Shown: piece after piece, positions 18,697 to 28,317 of the stretch
How positions within the stretch are numbered: position 1 is the stretch's first letter
How the letters are laid out: each line of letters begins with the position of its first letter
Assembly: GCF_014873495.1 (NCBI RefSeq)
Contig: NZ_JADBGF010000001.1
Location: 10,250,408-10,314,407, forward strand
DNA length: 64,000 bases
Reading direction: 5' to 3'
Source of the DNA: Streptomyces stelliscabiei
GTDB lineage: Bacteria > Actinomycetota > Actinomycetes > Streptomycetales > Streptomycetaceae
Made by a program: the position numbers and the translations under genes
The notes under the pieces: generated by a model
Database searches by the model: none
Seen by the model: only the letters and a program-made list of their open reading frames with translations
What the model was told of the DNA's origin: nothing

Positions 18697-19674
18697 GTGC
18701 GTCTGATCCTGCGCAACCTGGGGTTCTATCTGCTCGCCTTCTGGGCCTCCATCACCCTGAACTTCGTTCTCCCGCGCTTCATGCCGGGCGACCCGGTCTC
18801 CCGGATGTTCGCGCAGGCCCAGGGCACCATGCAGCCCGACCAGATAGCCCAGTTGCGGAAACTCTTCGGCCTCGACAACCGCCCCCTCTGGGAGCAGTAC
18901 GTCTCCTACGTCAAGAGCGTCTTCACCGGCGACCTCGGCATCTCCATCTCCCGCTTCCCGACCCCGGTCTCCGACGTGATCGGCTCGCAGATCGGCTGGA
19001 CCCTGCTCCTCGGTGGCGTCGCGCTCGTCATCGCGGCCGTGCTCGGCAACCTGCTCGGCATCGTCGCCGCCTGGCGGCGCGGCGGCGTCCTCGACTCCGC
19101 CTTCCCGCCTCTGCTGATCTTCGTCGGCTCGTTCCCGTACTTCTGGCTGGCCATGGGCGCGCTGTACCTGTTCGGGGTAAGCCTCGGCTGGTTCCCCATG
19201 CGGCACGCCTACGACGTCGGACTGACCCCCGGCTTCAACGGCGAATTCCTCTCCAACGTCGCCACCCACCTGGTGCTGCCCGCGCTGACCATCGTGCTGG
19301 TCTCCATCGGCGGCTGGATGCTCGGCATGCGCAACACCATGATCGCCACAACGGCCGAGGACTACATCACCATGGCCGAGGCCAAGGGGCTCAGCCCCTC
19401 ACGGATCATGTTCCGCTACGCCGCCCGCAACGCGCTGCTGCCCTCCGTCACCAACTTCGGCATGGCCCTCGGCTTCGTCGTCGGCGGCGCCCTGCTCACC
19501 GAGGTCGTGTTCGCCTACCCCGGCATCGGCTACCAGCTGCTGATGGCCGTCCAGGGCCTGGACTACCCACTGATGCAGGGCATCTTCCTGACGATCACGG
19601 CGGCGGTACTGATCGCGAACTTCCTCGTCGACCTCGTCTACGTCCGCCTCGACCCGCGCGTCCGCGTCCGCTGA
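18697..19674 (+). CDS. ABC transporter permease, DppB-type
   Basis: 325-aa inner-membrane permease with six transmembrane segments. The N-terminal helix is followed by FMPGDPVSRM (the conserved loop of the family), and the EAA-like cytoplasmic loop reads TMAEAKGLSPSRIMFRYAARN. It forms the channel with the next gene. GTG start behind AGGGAG. The 95-bp gap after the binding-protein gene contains no strong terminator. Confidence 0.93.
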   Translation: MRLILRNLGFYLLAFWASITLNFVLPRFMPGDPVSRMFAQAQGTMQPDQIAQLRKLFGLDNRPLWEQYVSYVKSVFTGDLGISISRFPTPVSDVIGSQIGWTLLLGGVALVIAAVLGNLLGIVAAWRRGGVLDSAFPPLLIFVGSFPYFWLAMGALYLFGVSLGWFPMRHAYDVGLTPGFNGEFLSNVATHLVLPALTIVLVSIGGWMLGMRNTMIATTAEDYITMAEAKGLSPSRIMFRYAARNALLPSVTNFGMALGFVVGGALLTEVVFAYPGIGYQLLMAVQGLDYPLMQGIFLTITAAVLIANFLVDLVYVRLDPRVRVR

Positions 19675-19687
19675 GGAGGCTGCCGAC

Positions 19688-20608
19688 ATGACCGCCATCG
19701 AAATCGCCACGGCCCCCGCGCCGACGGCCCCCGCGCGTGCTTCCCGTAGGCGCGGACTGCTGCGCCAGCTCATCGACAGCAAGAAGGCACTGACCGGGCT
19801 GATCCTGCTTGCTCTCTTCGCCCTGCTCGCCCTGCTCGCACCCGTCCTGGCACCCGGCGACCCGTCGCTCATCAACTCCACGGGCAGCCAGACCCCCTCG
19901 GCCACACACTGGCTCGGAACGACCGCCAAGGGACAGGACGTACTCGCCCTCACCCTCTGGGGCGCGCGCAGCTCCCTCTTCGTCGGGTTCACCGTGGGGC
20001 TCGTGGCAACCACGGTCGCCATCGTCGTCGGCCTCGCATCCGCGTACTTCGACCGCGTCGTCGACGACGCGCTGACCCTGGTCACCAACATCTTCCTGCT
20101 GCTGCCCGGCCTCCCGCTGCTCATCATCCTGGCCGCGTTCCTGCCGCCCGGGACCTCCACCGTGATCCTGGTCCTCGTCGTCACCGGCTGGGCGGGCTCG
20201 GCCCGTGTCCTGCGCGCGCAGGCCAAGTCGATCCGCGGCAAGGACTTCGTGGCCGCCGCCGTCGTCACCGGAGAACGCCCCCTGCGGATCATGTTCCGCG
20301 AGATCCTGCCCAACATGGCGTCCGTGGTGATGACCACGCTGCTCGGCTGCGTGATCTTCGGCATCGGCGCCCAGGCCGGCCTGGAATTCCTCGGCCTCGG
20401 CGACAGCAGCGTCGTCAGCTGGGGCACCAACCTGTACTGGGCCAGCAACGACGGCGCGCTGATGACCGGCACGTGGTGGGCCTTCGTCCCCTCCGGACTG
20501 TGCATCGCCCTCGTCGCCTTCGCCATCGCGCTGGTCAACTACGCGGTCGACGAGATCACCAACCCCAGGCTGCGCAACCGCCGTGCCCGCCGTGAGAGGA
20601 GGGGCTGA
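19688..20608 (+). CDS. ABC transporter permease, DppC-type
   Basis: 306-aa second permease. An N-terminal cytoplasmic tail of about 40 residues is typical of DppC/OppC. The HWLGTTAKGQDVLALTLWGA block and the EAA loop (AKSIRGKDFVAAAVVTGE) are characteristic. It lies 13 bp behind the first permease with GAGGAGG as ribosome site, so the two are co-translated in similar amounts. Confidence 0.93.
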   Translation: MTAIEIATAPAPTAPARASRRRGLLRQLIDSKKALTGLILLALFALLALLAPVLAPGDPSLINSTGSQTPSATHWLGTTAKGQDVLALTLWGARSSLFVGFTVGLVATTVAIVVGLASAYFDRVVDDALTLVTNIFLLLPGLPLLIILAAFLPPGTSTVILVLVVTGWAGSARVLRAQAKSIRGKDFVAAAVVTGERPLRIMFREILPNMASVVMTTLLGCVIFGIGAQAGLEFLGLGDSSVVSWGTNLYWASNDGALMTGTWWAFVPSGLCIALVAFAIALVNYAVDEITNPRLRNRRARRERRG

Positions 20609-20611
20609 GCC

Positions 20612-21561
<950 letters not shown>

Positions 21562-21565
<4 letters not shown>

Positions 21566-22605
21566 CCCAGCCCCTGCTGTCCGTACGCGGTCTGACCAAG
21601 GACTTCCAGGTCGGCACCGTCTTCTCCCGGCGCCGCGTCCGAGCCGTCAACGACATCTCCTTCGATCTCCCGGCCGGCCGGATCACCGCCCTGGTCGGCG
21701 AGTCCGGCAGCGGCAAGTCCACCATCGCCCGCTGTCTCGCCCGCCTCGAACAGCCCTCCGCCGGACAGGTGCTGCTCGACGGCGAGGACGTCCTGCGCAC
21801 CGAGCGGCGCCGGGCATCACGGGCGTACCGCCGCAAGGTCCAGATGGTGTTCCAGGACCCCTTCGGCTCACTCAACCCCGTCCACCGCATCGAGCACTTC
21901 CTCACCCGGGCCCTCATCCTGCACGGCCACTCCGCCACACCAGAGACGCTGCGCGAGCTGATGGCGACGGTCGGCCTGACCGAGGACATGCTCCAGTCCT
22001 ACCCGCACGAACTCTCCGGCGGCCAGCGTCAGCGCGTCTCCATCGCTCGCGCGTTGGCAGTGGAACCGCGCCTCATCCTGGCCGACGAACCGACGTCGAT
22101 GCTGGACGTCTCCGTACGCGTCGGCGTGCTCAACCTGATGCGGCGCCTGCGCGACGAGCGGAACATCGCCATGCTCTACATCACCCACGACCTGGGCTCC
22201 GCCCGCTACCTCGCCGACACCACCATGGTCATGTTCGCCGGCGAACTCGTCGAGGGCGGCGACGCACTGGCCGTCATGGACGCCCCCGCCCACCCCTACA
22301 CCCGCCTGCTGCTGTCCGCCGTACCCGACCCCGAACGGGTCGGCAGCTACGACCCCGTCGAGCGCGCCCGCCTGCGCGAGGCGATCCTCAACCCCACTTC
22401 CTGCCCCTACGGCGACGACGGCACGTGCAGCCGCATCGACCCCGTCCGCCACATCGTCGGCGAAGACGACGGACAACCCCACTGGGTGCGCTGCCATCTG
22501 CGCGCACCCGCCTCCGACATCGCCCGCCGCGCCCTCAAGGCCACCGACCGGCCGGACGGCGAGGCCACAGACGACACCGAAGAAGCGGAGACCACCGCCG
22601 CATGA
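21562..22605 (+). CDS. ABC transporter ATP-binding protein, DppF-type
   Basis: 347-aa second ATPase. Walker A is GESGSGKST (46-54), the signature is LSGGQRQR, Walker B is LILADEPTSMLD, and there is a C-terminal CPYGDDGTC motif like that of its partner. ATGA overlaps link it to the genes on both sides, including the downstream GH32 gene. This ties sugar uptake to intracellular hydrolysis in one transcript. The acidic tail after residue 325 (ATDDTEEAE) is unusual and probably unstructured. Confidence 0.94.
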
Positions 22606-24146
22606 CCCACGACCTCACCCTCCCCTCCGGCAGTCCCACCGCCGAGGGGCTGGCCGAGCGCGCCCTACGCGACCCCCACCGCCCCCGCTTCCACTTCACC
22701 TCGCCCGGCGGCTGGCTCAACGACCCCAACGGGCTGAGTCACTGGAACGGCGTCTACCACCTCTTCTACCAGTACAACCCGCTCGCCGCCGCCCACCACC
22801 GCATCCACTGGGGCCACGCCACAAGCACCGATCTCGTCCACTGGACCGACGAACCGGTCGCCCTCGTCCCCGGCACCGCTGGCCCAGACCGCGACGGCTG
22901 CTGGTCCGGAGTCCTCGTCGACGACGGGGGAGTGCCCACGCTCGTCTACTCGGGCAGGCACGGCGAGCGTGAACTCCCTTGCGTGGCCAGGGGATCAGCG
23001 GATCTTAGGTACTGGACCAAAGACCCGGCCAACCCGGTCATCACCGCCCCGCCGGAGGGCGTCGACATCACGGCCTTCCGCGACCACTGCGTCTGGCGGG
23101 AGGGCTCGGGCGAGAACACGGTGTGGCGTCAGCTGGTGGGCTCGGGAATCCGGGGCGTCGGCGGAACGGCCTTCCTGTACGAATCCGACGACCTGCGCAG
23201 CTGGCGCTACGTCGGCCCCCTGCTGACCGGCGACGCCTCGCAGAACCAGGGCCAGCTCGACTGGACCGGCACGATGTGGGAGTGCGTCGACCTCTTCCGG
23301 CTCGGCGAGGACGAGGAGACCGGCAGCACCGACGCGCTGGTCTTCTCCGCCTGGGACGAGGGCACCACCCACTACCCCCTGTACTGGACCGGCCGCTACC
23401 AGGGCGACACCTTCACCCCGACCGCCCTCCACCGCCTCGACTACGGCGGACGCTACTTCTACGCCCCCCAGTCCACTTGCGACGAGCACGGCCGCCGCAT
23501 CATGTTCGGCTGGCTCCAGGAGGGACGGACGGACGAGGCGAACGCGCAGGCCGGCTGGTGCGGCGTGATGTCCCTGCCGAGGGTCGTCACGCTCGCCACG
23601 GACGGCGGCCTGCACCAGGCCCCGGTACCGGAGCTGACCGAGCTGCGGCGGGAGCGCGTAGAGGTGGCTCCGGGCCGTCTGGCCGACCCGTACACCCGTC
23701 TGTCCGCCGTGCGCGGGGACCAGCTGGACATCGAGACGACCCTGCGTCTCGCTCCCGGAGCGACCGCCCGGCTCGTGCTCCGCGAGACACCGGACGGCGC
23801 GGAACGCACGGTGGTGGAGGTGAGCAGGGTGCCCGACGGAGCGAGCGGCACGCTCCGCCTGCGCCGCGAGACCAGCAGCGTTGACCCGACGGTCGACACC
23901 GAACCCCGGTACGGCGAGCTGCCGTTGGACCCCGACGGGCGGGTCGACCTGCGGGTCCTCCTCGACCACTCCGCACTGGAGGTCTTCGCCAACGGGCGTG
24001 CCCTGACCGCCCGCATCTACCCCACCCGCCCGGACGAGGCCGTGAGCGTCGGTATCGGTGCCGACGGCGACGTGGCCCTGGAGCGGTTCGACGCCTGGCA
24101 GATGGCGTCGGCCTTCACCGACGGACCCCGGCCGCTGTGGCCGTGA
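22602..24146 (+). CDS. intracellular GH32 beta-fructosidase
   Basis: 514-aa glycoside hydrolase family 32 enzyme without signal peptide. The nucleophile is Asp41 in WLNDPNG, the transition-state Asp160 lies in FRDHCVW (the usual RDP is RDH here), and the acid/base Glu226 lies in WECVDLF. The C-terminal beta-sandwich follows from about 340. It would cleave imported sucrose or fructo-oligosaccharides to fructose, which the PfkB kinase can phosphorylate. Its start overlaps the ATPase stop. The His after RD is an oddity, but the catalytic acid is intact. Confidence 0.93.
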   Translation: MTHDLTLPSGSPTAEGLAERALRDPHRPRFHFTSPGGWLNDPNGLSHWNGVYHLFYQYNPLAAAHHRIHWGHATSTDLVHWTDEPVALVPGTAGPDRDGCWSGVLVDDGGVPTLVYSGRHGERELPCVARGSADLRYWTKDPANPVITAPPEGVDITAFRDHCVWREGSGENTVWRQLVGSGIRGVGGTAFLYESDDLRSWRYVGPLLTGDASQNQGQLDWTGTMWECVDLFRLGEDEETGSTDALVFSAWDEGTTHYPLYWTGRYQGDTFTPTALHRLDYGGRYFYAPQSTCDEHGRRIMFGWLQEGRTDEANAQAGWCGVMSLPRVVTLATDGGLHQAPVPELTELRRERVEVAPGRLADPYTRLSAVRGDQLDIETTLRLAPGATARLVLRETPDGAERTVVEVSRVPDGASGTLRLRRETSSVDPTVDTEPRYGELPLDPDGRVDLRVLLDHSALEVFANGRALTARIYPTRPDEAVSVGIGADGDVALERFDAWQMASAFTDGPRPLWP

Positions 24147-24161
24147 GGGTCTTACACACGA

Positions 24162-24197
24162 CCACGGCCCGCGGGGTGGACGTCCCCCGGGCCGTGG
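24162..24197 (+). terminator. strong bulged hairpin between two GH32 genes
   Basis: CCACGGCCCG.GGGG pairs with CCCC.CGGGCCGTGG across a 7-nt loop. It sits between the intracellular and secreted GH32 genes and probably ends or attenuates the transporter transcript. Confidence 0.65.
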
Positions 24198-24229
24198 CTC
24201 ACCCTCCCCTGCTCTCCTCAGGAGCTGCC

Positions 24230-27200
24230 ATGAGCGTGTCCCGCCGCACCCTCCTGCTCGCCGGAGGAACCGCCGCCACCCTGCTGCCTCTCGGAGGCAT
24301 CCTCCCCACAGCACAGGCCGCCACCCCGAGCGCCGCCGGAGCGACCCCCGCCGCCACCCCGATTCCCGACCCCATCCCCGTCACCGGCACCTGGACCCGC
24401 ACCTCCGACGGCGGCCAGAAGGCGACCGCCGACCGGCGCGGGCCCGCCCTCGCCCTGTCCGAGCAGCAACTCGCGACCAAGGGCACGTACGCGGCCCGCG
24501 TCACGCCCCAATCCTCTTCCGCCGTAGGCGCGTTGGTGTTCCGGGCCGCCCTGGACGGCTCGACCGGATACGCGGTCGCCCTCGACCCCGGCCGCGCCCG
24601 CATACGGCTCTACGACCTGACCGGCGGCGACACACTCGCCACCGCTCCACTTCCAGGCACGCGGACCGCAAGACCCTATGACCTCGAAGTGGCAGTCGAC
24701 GGACCCGAGCTGACGGTGCATGTCGACGGCAAGCGGCTCCTCCACACCGAGGACCACCGCCACGACACCGGCTCGGTGGGCCTGCTCGCCCAGGGCGGCA
24801 CGGTCACCTTCGGCCCGCCCTCCCTCTCCTCAGTCACCACCAACCTCACCGGCTGGACCACGAGCGGCGGCACCTGGACGGCGAGTCCGCTGGGCTGGCG
24901 CGCGGCCCCGACCCAGGGAGCCACCGCCCGCGCCATCACCACGACCAAGACCTACGACACCGCGCTCCAGGCCGACCTGCTCCTGCACGACGCCTCCGCC
25001 ATCGCCTCACTGCTGGTGCGCGCCGACGCCACGGCCACGCACGGCTACGGCGTCCAAGCCGACGCGGACCAGGGCAGGCTGAGGCTCTACCGCATCGACG
25101 GCGACGTCACCCTCGGCACGTACGCGACCACCATCAAGGCCGACACGGTCTACCGCCTGCGCGTCGAAGCCGAACGCGACGAACTGCGCGTGCACTGGCA
25201 GACCAACTTCCTCTCTCCCGACGGCTACAGCCCCGTCATCACCGCCCAGGACTCCACCCACACCAAAGGCCGACTCGCCGTCACGGCATCGGCCGGAGCG
25301 GTGTCCTTCGAGAACATCGCCGGTGCCGATCTCGCCACCGGCCTCCAGGGCTGGACGGCCCGCTCCGGCACCTGGACCCTCGACCTGCGCGGCAACCGCG
25401 GCGAGAACGGCCTGCGCACGGCCCCCTTCACCGACGGCGACCTGGTGGCGAGAGCCGACATCACCCCCGGCGGCCCCTCCTCCTCGGCCGGCCTCGTCCT
25501 GCGCGCGTCCGCGAACGGCTCCGGCGGCTACGAAGCCCGCCTGGAAGCCGGCCGCAACGCCGTCGTCCTGCTGGACCGCTCCTCCGGCGCCCGCCTCGCC
25601 TCCGCTTCCGGCCCGGTCCGGCGCATCGCGTCCGGCGGCACCTATCGCGTCGAGGCCCGAGCGACGAACAGGACGATCGAGGTGTACGTGGACGGCGCAC
25701 GGGCGCTCAAGACCCGCGTGTCCCGAACCACTGGCGCCACCGTCGGCACCGCGGCCGCGCACGGGGCGTCGTACTTTCAGAACGTCGAGATCCGCAGCAC
25801 CGCCGACTACTTCACCGAGCCGTACCGCCCCACGTACCACTACTCCCAGCTCAGCGGCTCCACCAGCGACCCCAACGGCCTGGTCCACTACGACGGCGAA
25901 TACCACCTCTTCCACCAGGACGAGGGCCGCTGGGCGCACGCGGTGAGCACGGACCTCGTCCACTGGCAGGCCCTGCCGATCGCCCTGCCCTGGAACGCCT
26001 ACGGCCACTGCTGGACCGGCTGCGCGGTCGTGGACGCCGACGACACCTCCGGCCTCTTCGACGGCGGCTCGGGCCTGATCGCCTACTACACGAGCTACCA
26101 CCCGGACAAGCCGGGCGGAAACGCCAGCGTGCGCATCGCCTACAGCAGGGACAAGGGCCGCTCATGGCAGTGGCACAGCGGCTCAAGTCCGGCCGTGCAG
26201 AACCCGGGAGGACCCGACGGCGGCTGGACCTTCCGCGACCCGAAGGTCATCCGCGACGAGGCTCACGACCAGTGGCTGATGGTCGTCTCCGGCGGCGACC
26301 ACATCCGCTTCTTCACCTCCACCGACCTCCTCACCTGGACCCAGGTCAGCTCCTTCGGCTACGGCGACTGGGCCACGCCCGGCGTCTGGGAATGCCCCGA
26401 CTTCTTCCCCCTGCCGGTCGACGGCGACAAGGACAAGGTGAAGTGGGTCCTCACCCTGAGCACCGGCGCCGTACGCACCACGAACGGCTCGGCCGCCCAG
26501 TACTTCACGGGCGAGTGGAACGGCACCGGTTTCACTCCCGACCAGAAGGCCGGCACAGTCCTGCGCGCCGACTCCGGCCGCGACTACTACGCCGCCATGT
26601 CCTTCTACGGCCTGACCGACCACCGCCGCGTCTGGCTCGGCTGGATGAGCAACTGGGACTACCCCTTCAGCGCCCCGACCGGCGGCTGGAACGGCCAGCT
26701 GAGCACCCCCCGCGAACTGACCCTCACGGACACCGCCGACGGCGTACGCCTGGCGCAGCGCCCGGTCCCGGAGCTGGTTACGCTGCGCACGTCCACCACA
26801 ACCCGCAAGGACCTCGCCGTCGGCTCCACCTCCGCGAACCCGCTCGCGGGAGTCCGGGGCATCGCCTACGAGATCGAGGCCGAGATCACCCTCGGCACCG
26901 CCACGGAGATCGGCTTCCGGCTCCGGACCGACGACGACCAGCACACGACAGTCGGATACGACGCCGAGGCGCAGGAACTGTTCGTGGACCGCTCGGCATC
27001 GGGCCTGAGCGACTTCACGCAGTACTTCACGGGCCGCACCACCGCGCCGATGAAGACGACCGACGGCCGCGTGACACTACGCGTGTACGTCGACTCGTCC
27101 TCGGTCGAGGCATTCGGCGCGGACGGACAGGCCGCCGTGACCAGCCTGATCTTCCCCGGCCCGGACGCCGACGGCATGGCCTTCTACGCCAAGGGCGGCA

Positions 27201-27802
27201 CCACACACATCGACTCGCTCAAGGTACACAAGCTGGACAGCACCTACCGCCTGGTGGATCGGGTGAAGCCGCTGGTGGCCGCCCCGACCAGCGGTGAATT
27301 CCGCTCGGACCTCGGCAACTTGACGATCACCCCCGCCGGCCGCTGGTCGACGGACAGCGCGGGCCGCGCCGGAAGCTTCGACAAGGACTCCAACGCGATC
27401 TCGTCCCGCGCGACGGCGGACTTCGACCTCACCACCCTGGTCCGGCTCGGCGGCCCCGACCCGGACACGGGCGGTGCCCTCTCCCTCCTCTGGCGCGCCT
27501 CCTCCGACGGCGCCGACGCCTACTGCCTCAACATCGACCCCGACCTGCGCGTGATCCGTCTGGTCGCCAAGGCCAACGGCTTCTTCGACGACGGCGCCGC
27601 CCTCGCCCGCGTCCCGGCCCTGGTCCGCCGCGGCACGACCTACCCCGTTCGCATCCTCACCGAGCGCGACCGCATCCAGGTGTTCCTCAACGGCACACGG
27701 ATCATCGACGTGACGGACACGACATACGCCGATGGCCACATCGCCCTGAACGTGTTCGGCGGGAGGGCGGCGTACCAGGACACCTACGCGCAGGAGCTGT
27801 GA
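24230..27802 (+). CDS. large secreted GH32 fructanase with three N-terminal sandwich domains
   Basis: 1190-aa extracellular fructanase (levanase or inulinase type). The leader SRRTLLLAGG has a twin-arginine motif and ends near AQAA (residue 30), suggesting Tat export. Three consecutive concanavalin-like beta-sandwich domains (about 35-190, 200-375, 385-545) precede the GH32 catalytic domain. There the nucleophile region is SGSTSDPNGLVHYDG (Asp about 547; Ser replaces the usual Asn), the RDP motif is FRDPKV (about 667) and the acid/base is in WECPDFFPL (about 720). A last sandwich domain covers about 1030-1190. ATG behind AGGAG was chosen over an upstream GTG that gives no signal peptide. It probably releases oligofructosides for the adjacent transporter. 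Confidence 0.9.
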   Translation: MSVSRRTLLLAGGTAATLLPLGGILPTAQAATPSAAGATPAATPIPDPIPVTGTWTRTSDGGQKATADRRGPALALSEQQLATKGTYAARVTPQSSSAVGALVFRAALDGSTGYAVALDPGRARIRLYDLTGGDTLATAPLPGTRTARPYDLEVAVDGPELTVHVDGKRLLHTEDHRHDTGSVGLLAQGGTVTFGPPSLSSVTTNLTGWTTSGGTWTASPLGWRAAPTQGATARAITTTKTYDTALQADLLLHDASAIASLLVRADATATHGYGVQADADQGRLRLYRIDGDVTLGTYATTIKADTVYRLRVEAERDELRVHWQTNFLSPDGYSPVITAQDSTHTKGRLAVTASAGAVSFENIAGADLATGLQGWTARSGTWTLDLRGNRGENGLRTAPFTDGDLVARADITPGGPSSSAGLVLRASANGSGGYEARLEAGRNAVVLLDRSSGARLASASGPVRRIASGGTYRVEARATNRTIEVYVDGARALKTRVSRTTGATVGTAAAHGASYFQNVEIRSTADYFTEPYRPTYHYSQLSGSTSDPNGLVHYDGEYHLFHQDEGRWAHAVSTDLVHWQALPIALPWNAYGHCWTGCAVVDADDTSGLFDGGSGLIAYYTSYHPDKPGGNASVRIAYSRDKGRSWQWHSGSSPAVQNPGGPDGGWTFRDPKVIRDEAHDQWLMVVSGGDHIRFFTSTDLLTWTQVSSFGYGDWATPGVWECPDFFPLPVDGDKDKVKWVLTLSTGAVRTTNGSAAQYFTGEWNGTGFTPDQKAGTVLRADSGRDYYAAMSFYGLTDHRRVWLGWMSNWDYPFSAPTGGWNGQLSTPRELTLTDTADGVRLAQRPVPELVTLRTSTTTRKDLAVGSTSANPLAGVRGIAYEIEAEITLGTATEIGFRLRTDDDQHTTVGYDAEAQELFVDRSASGLSDFTQYFTGRTTAPMKTTDGRVTLRVYVDSSSVEAFGADGQAAVTSLIFPGPDADGMAFYAKGGTTHIDSLKVHKLDSTYRLVDRVKPLVAAPTSGEFRSDLGNLTITPAGRWSTDSAGRAGSFDKDSNAISSRATADFDLTTLVRLGGPDPDTGGALSLLWRASSDGADAYCLNIDPDLRVIRLVAKANGFFDDGAALARVPALVRRGTTYPVRILTERDRIQVFLNGTRIIDVTDTTYADGHIALNVFGGRAAYQDTYAQEL

Positions 27803-27972
27803 CCGCTGGTCAAACCGACCTGTTCCGCGCCAATCGCGGGTGTTGGGCGCTCGGTGAGCGGGCCGACCGGGAGCAGTACGCGCTGTTGTCGGCGCAGGCC
27901 ATCGTGCGCCAGGCCATAGAGATCGACGGCCTGGTGTCGGCCGGCGGCCGTCGCGCCATCGAAGGCCGCTTC

Positions 27973-28252
27973 CACCGTCGTCGTCCCGCTGCAGGGCGGT
28001 CTGGCGCTGGTGCTCGCCCTGCTCGTCAACGCCAAGGTCAAAGGCGTCAACTTCTTCTGGCCGCTGATGGTCGCCCAGAGCGAGGACCTGCGGCCGGTCA
28101 TGGTCGGCATCGACTACTTCGTCCAGACCAACCCCTCCTGGGGCGAGATCATGGCCTACTCGTCGATGATCACCGTGCCGGTGCTCGCGCTGTTCGTGGC
28201 CTTCCAGCGGTCCTTCGTCGGCAGCATCGCCTCCAGCGGCGTCAAGGGCTGA
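27973..28252 (+). pseudogene. chimeric remnant of two sugar ABC permeases (MalF-MalG type)
   Basis: The N-terminal part STVVVPLQGGLALVLALLVN AKVKGVNFF is typical of a first CUT1 permease (MalF type). From FFWPLMVAQSEDLRPVMVGI to the end (VGSIASSGVKG, stop) the text is the C-terminus of a second permease (MalG type). The join lies at the shared NFF sequence, so a deletion between the two permease genes created the chimera. There is no start or ribosome site. It is the scar of a second fructan transporter that once preceded the GH32 gene at 28318. The stretch 27803-27972 upstream shows no recognisable gene. Confidence 0.75.
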
Positions 28253-28283
28253 CCCCACCTGTCCTTCCCCTTTTTCTGCACCA

Positions 28284-28300
28284 GTGCGCGCTTCGCGCAC
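28284..28300 (+). terminator. small GC hairpin after the permease remnant
   Basis: GTGCGCG, loop CTT, CGCGCAC; 7-bp perfect stem behind a T-rich stretch (CCCCTTTTTCTG), 18 bp upstream of the next gene. It could be an intercistronic attenuator. Confidence 0.4.
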
Positions 28301-28317
28301 CCTTCGAAAGGCTCCGT

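Noticed and set aside
24437..24900. LamG-like domains as evidence for a separate gene upstream of the secreted GH32
   Set aside because: They are in one uninterrupted frame with the signal peptide and the catalytic domain.
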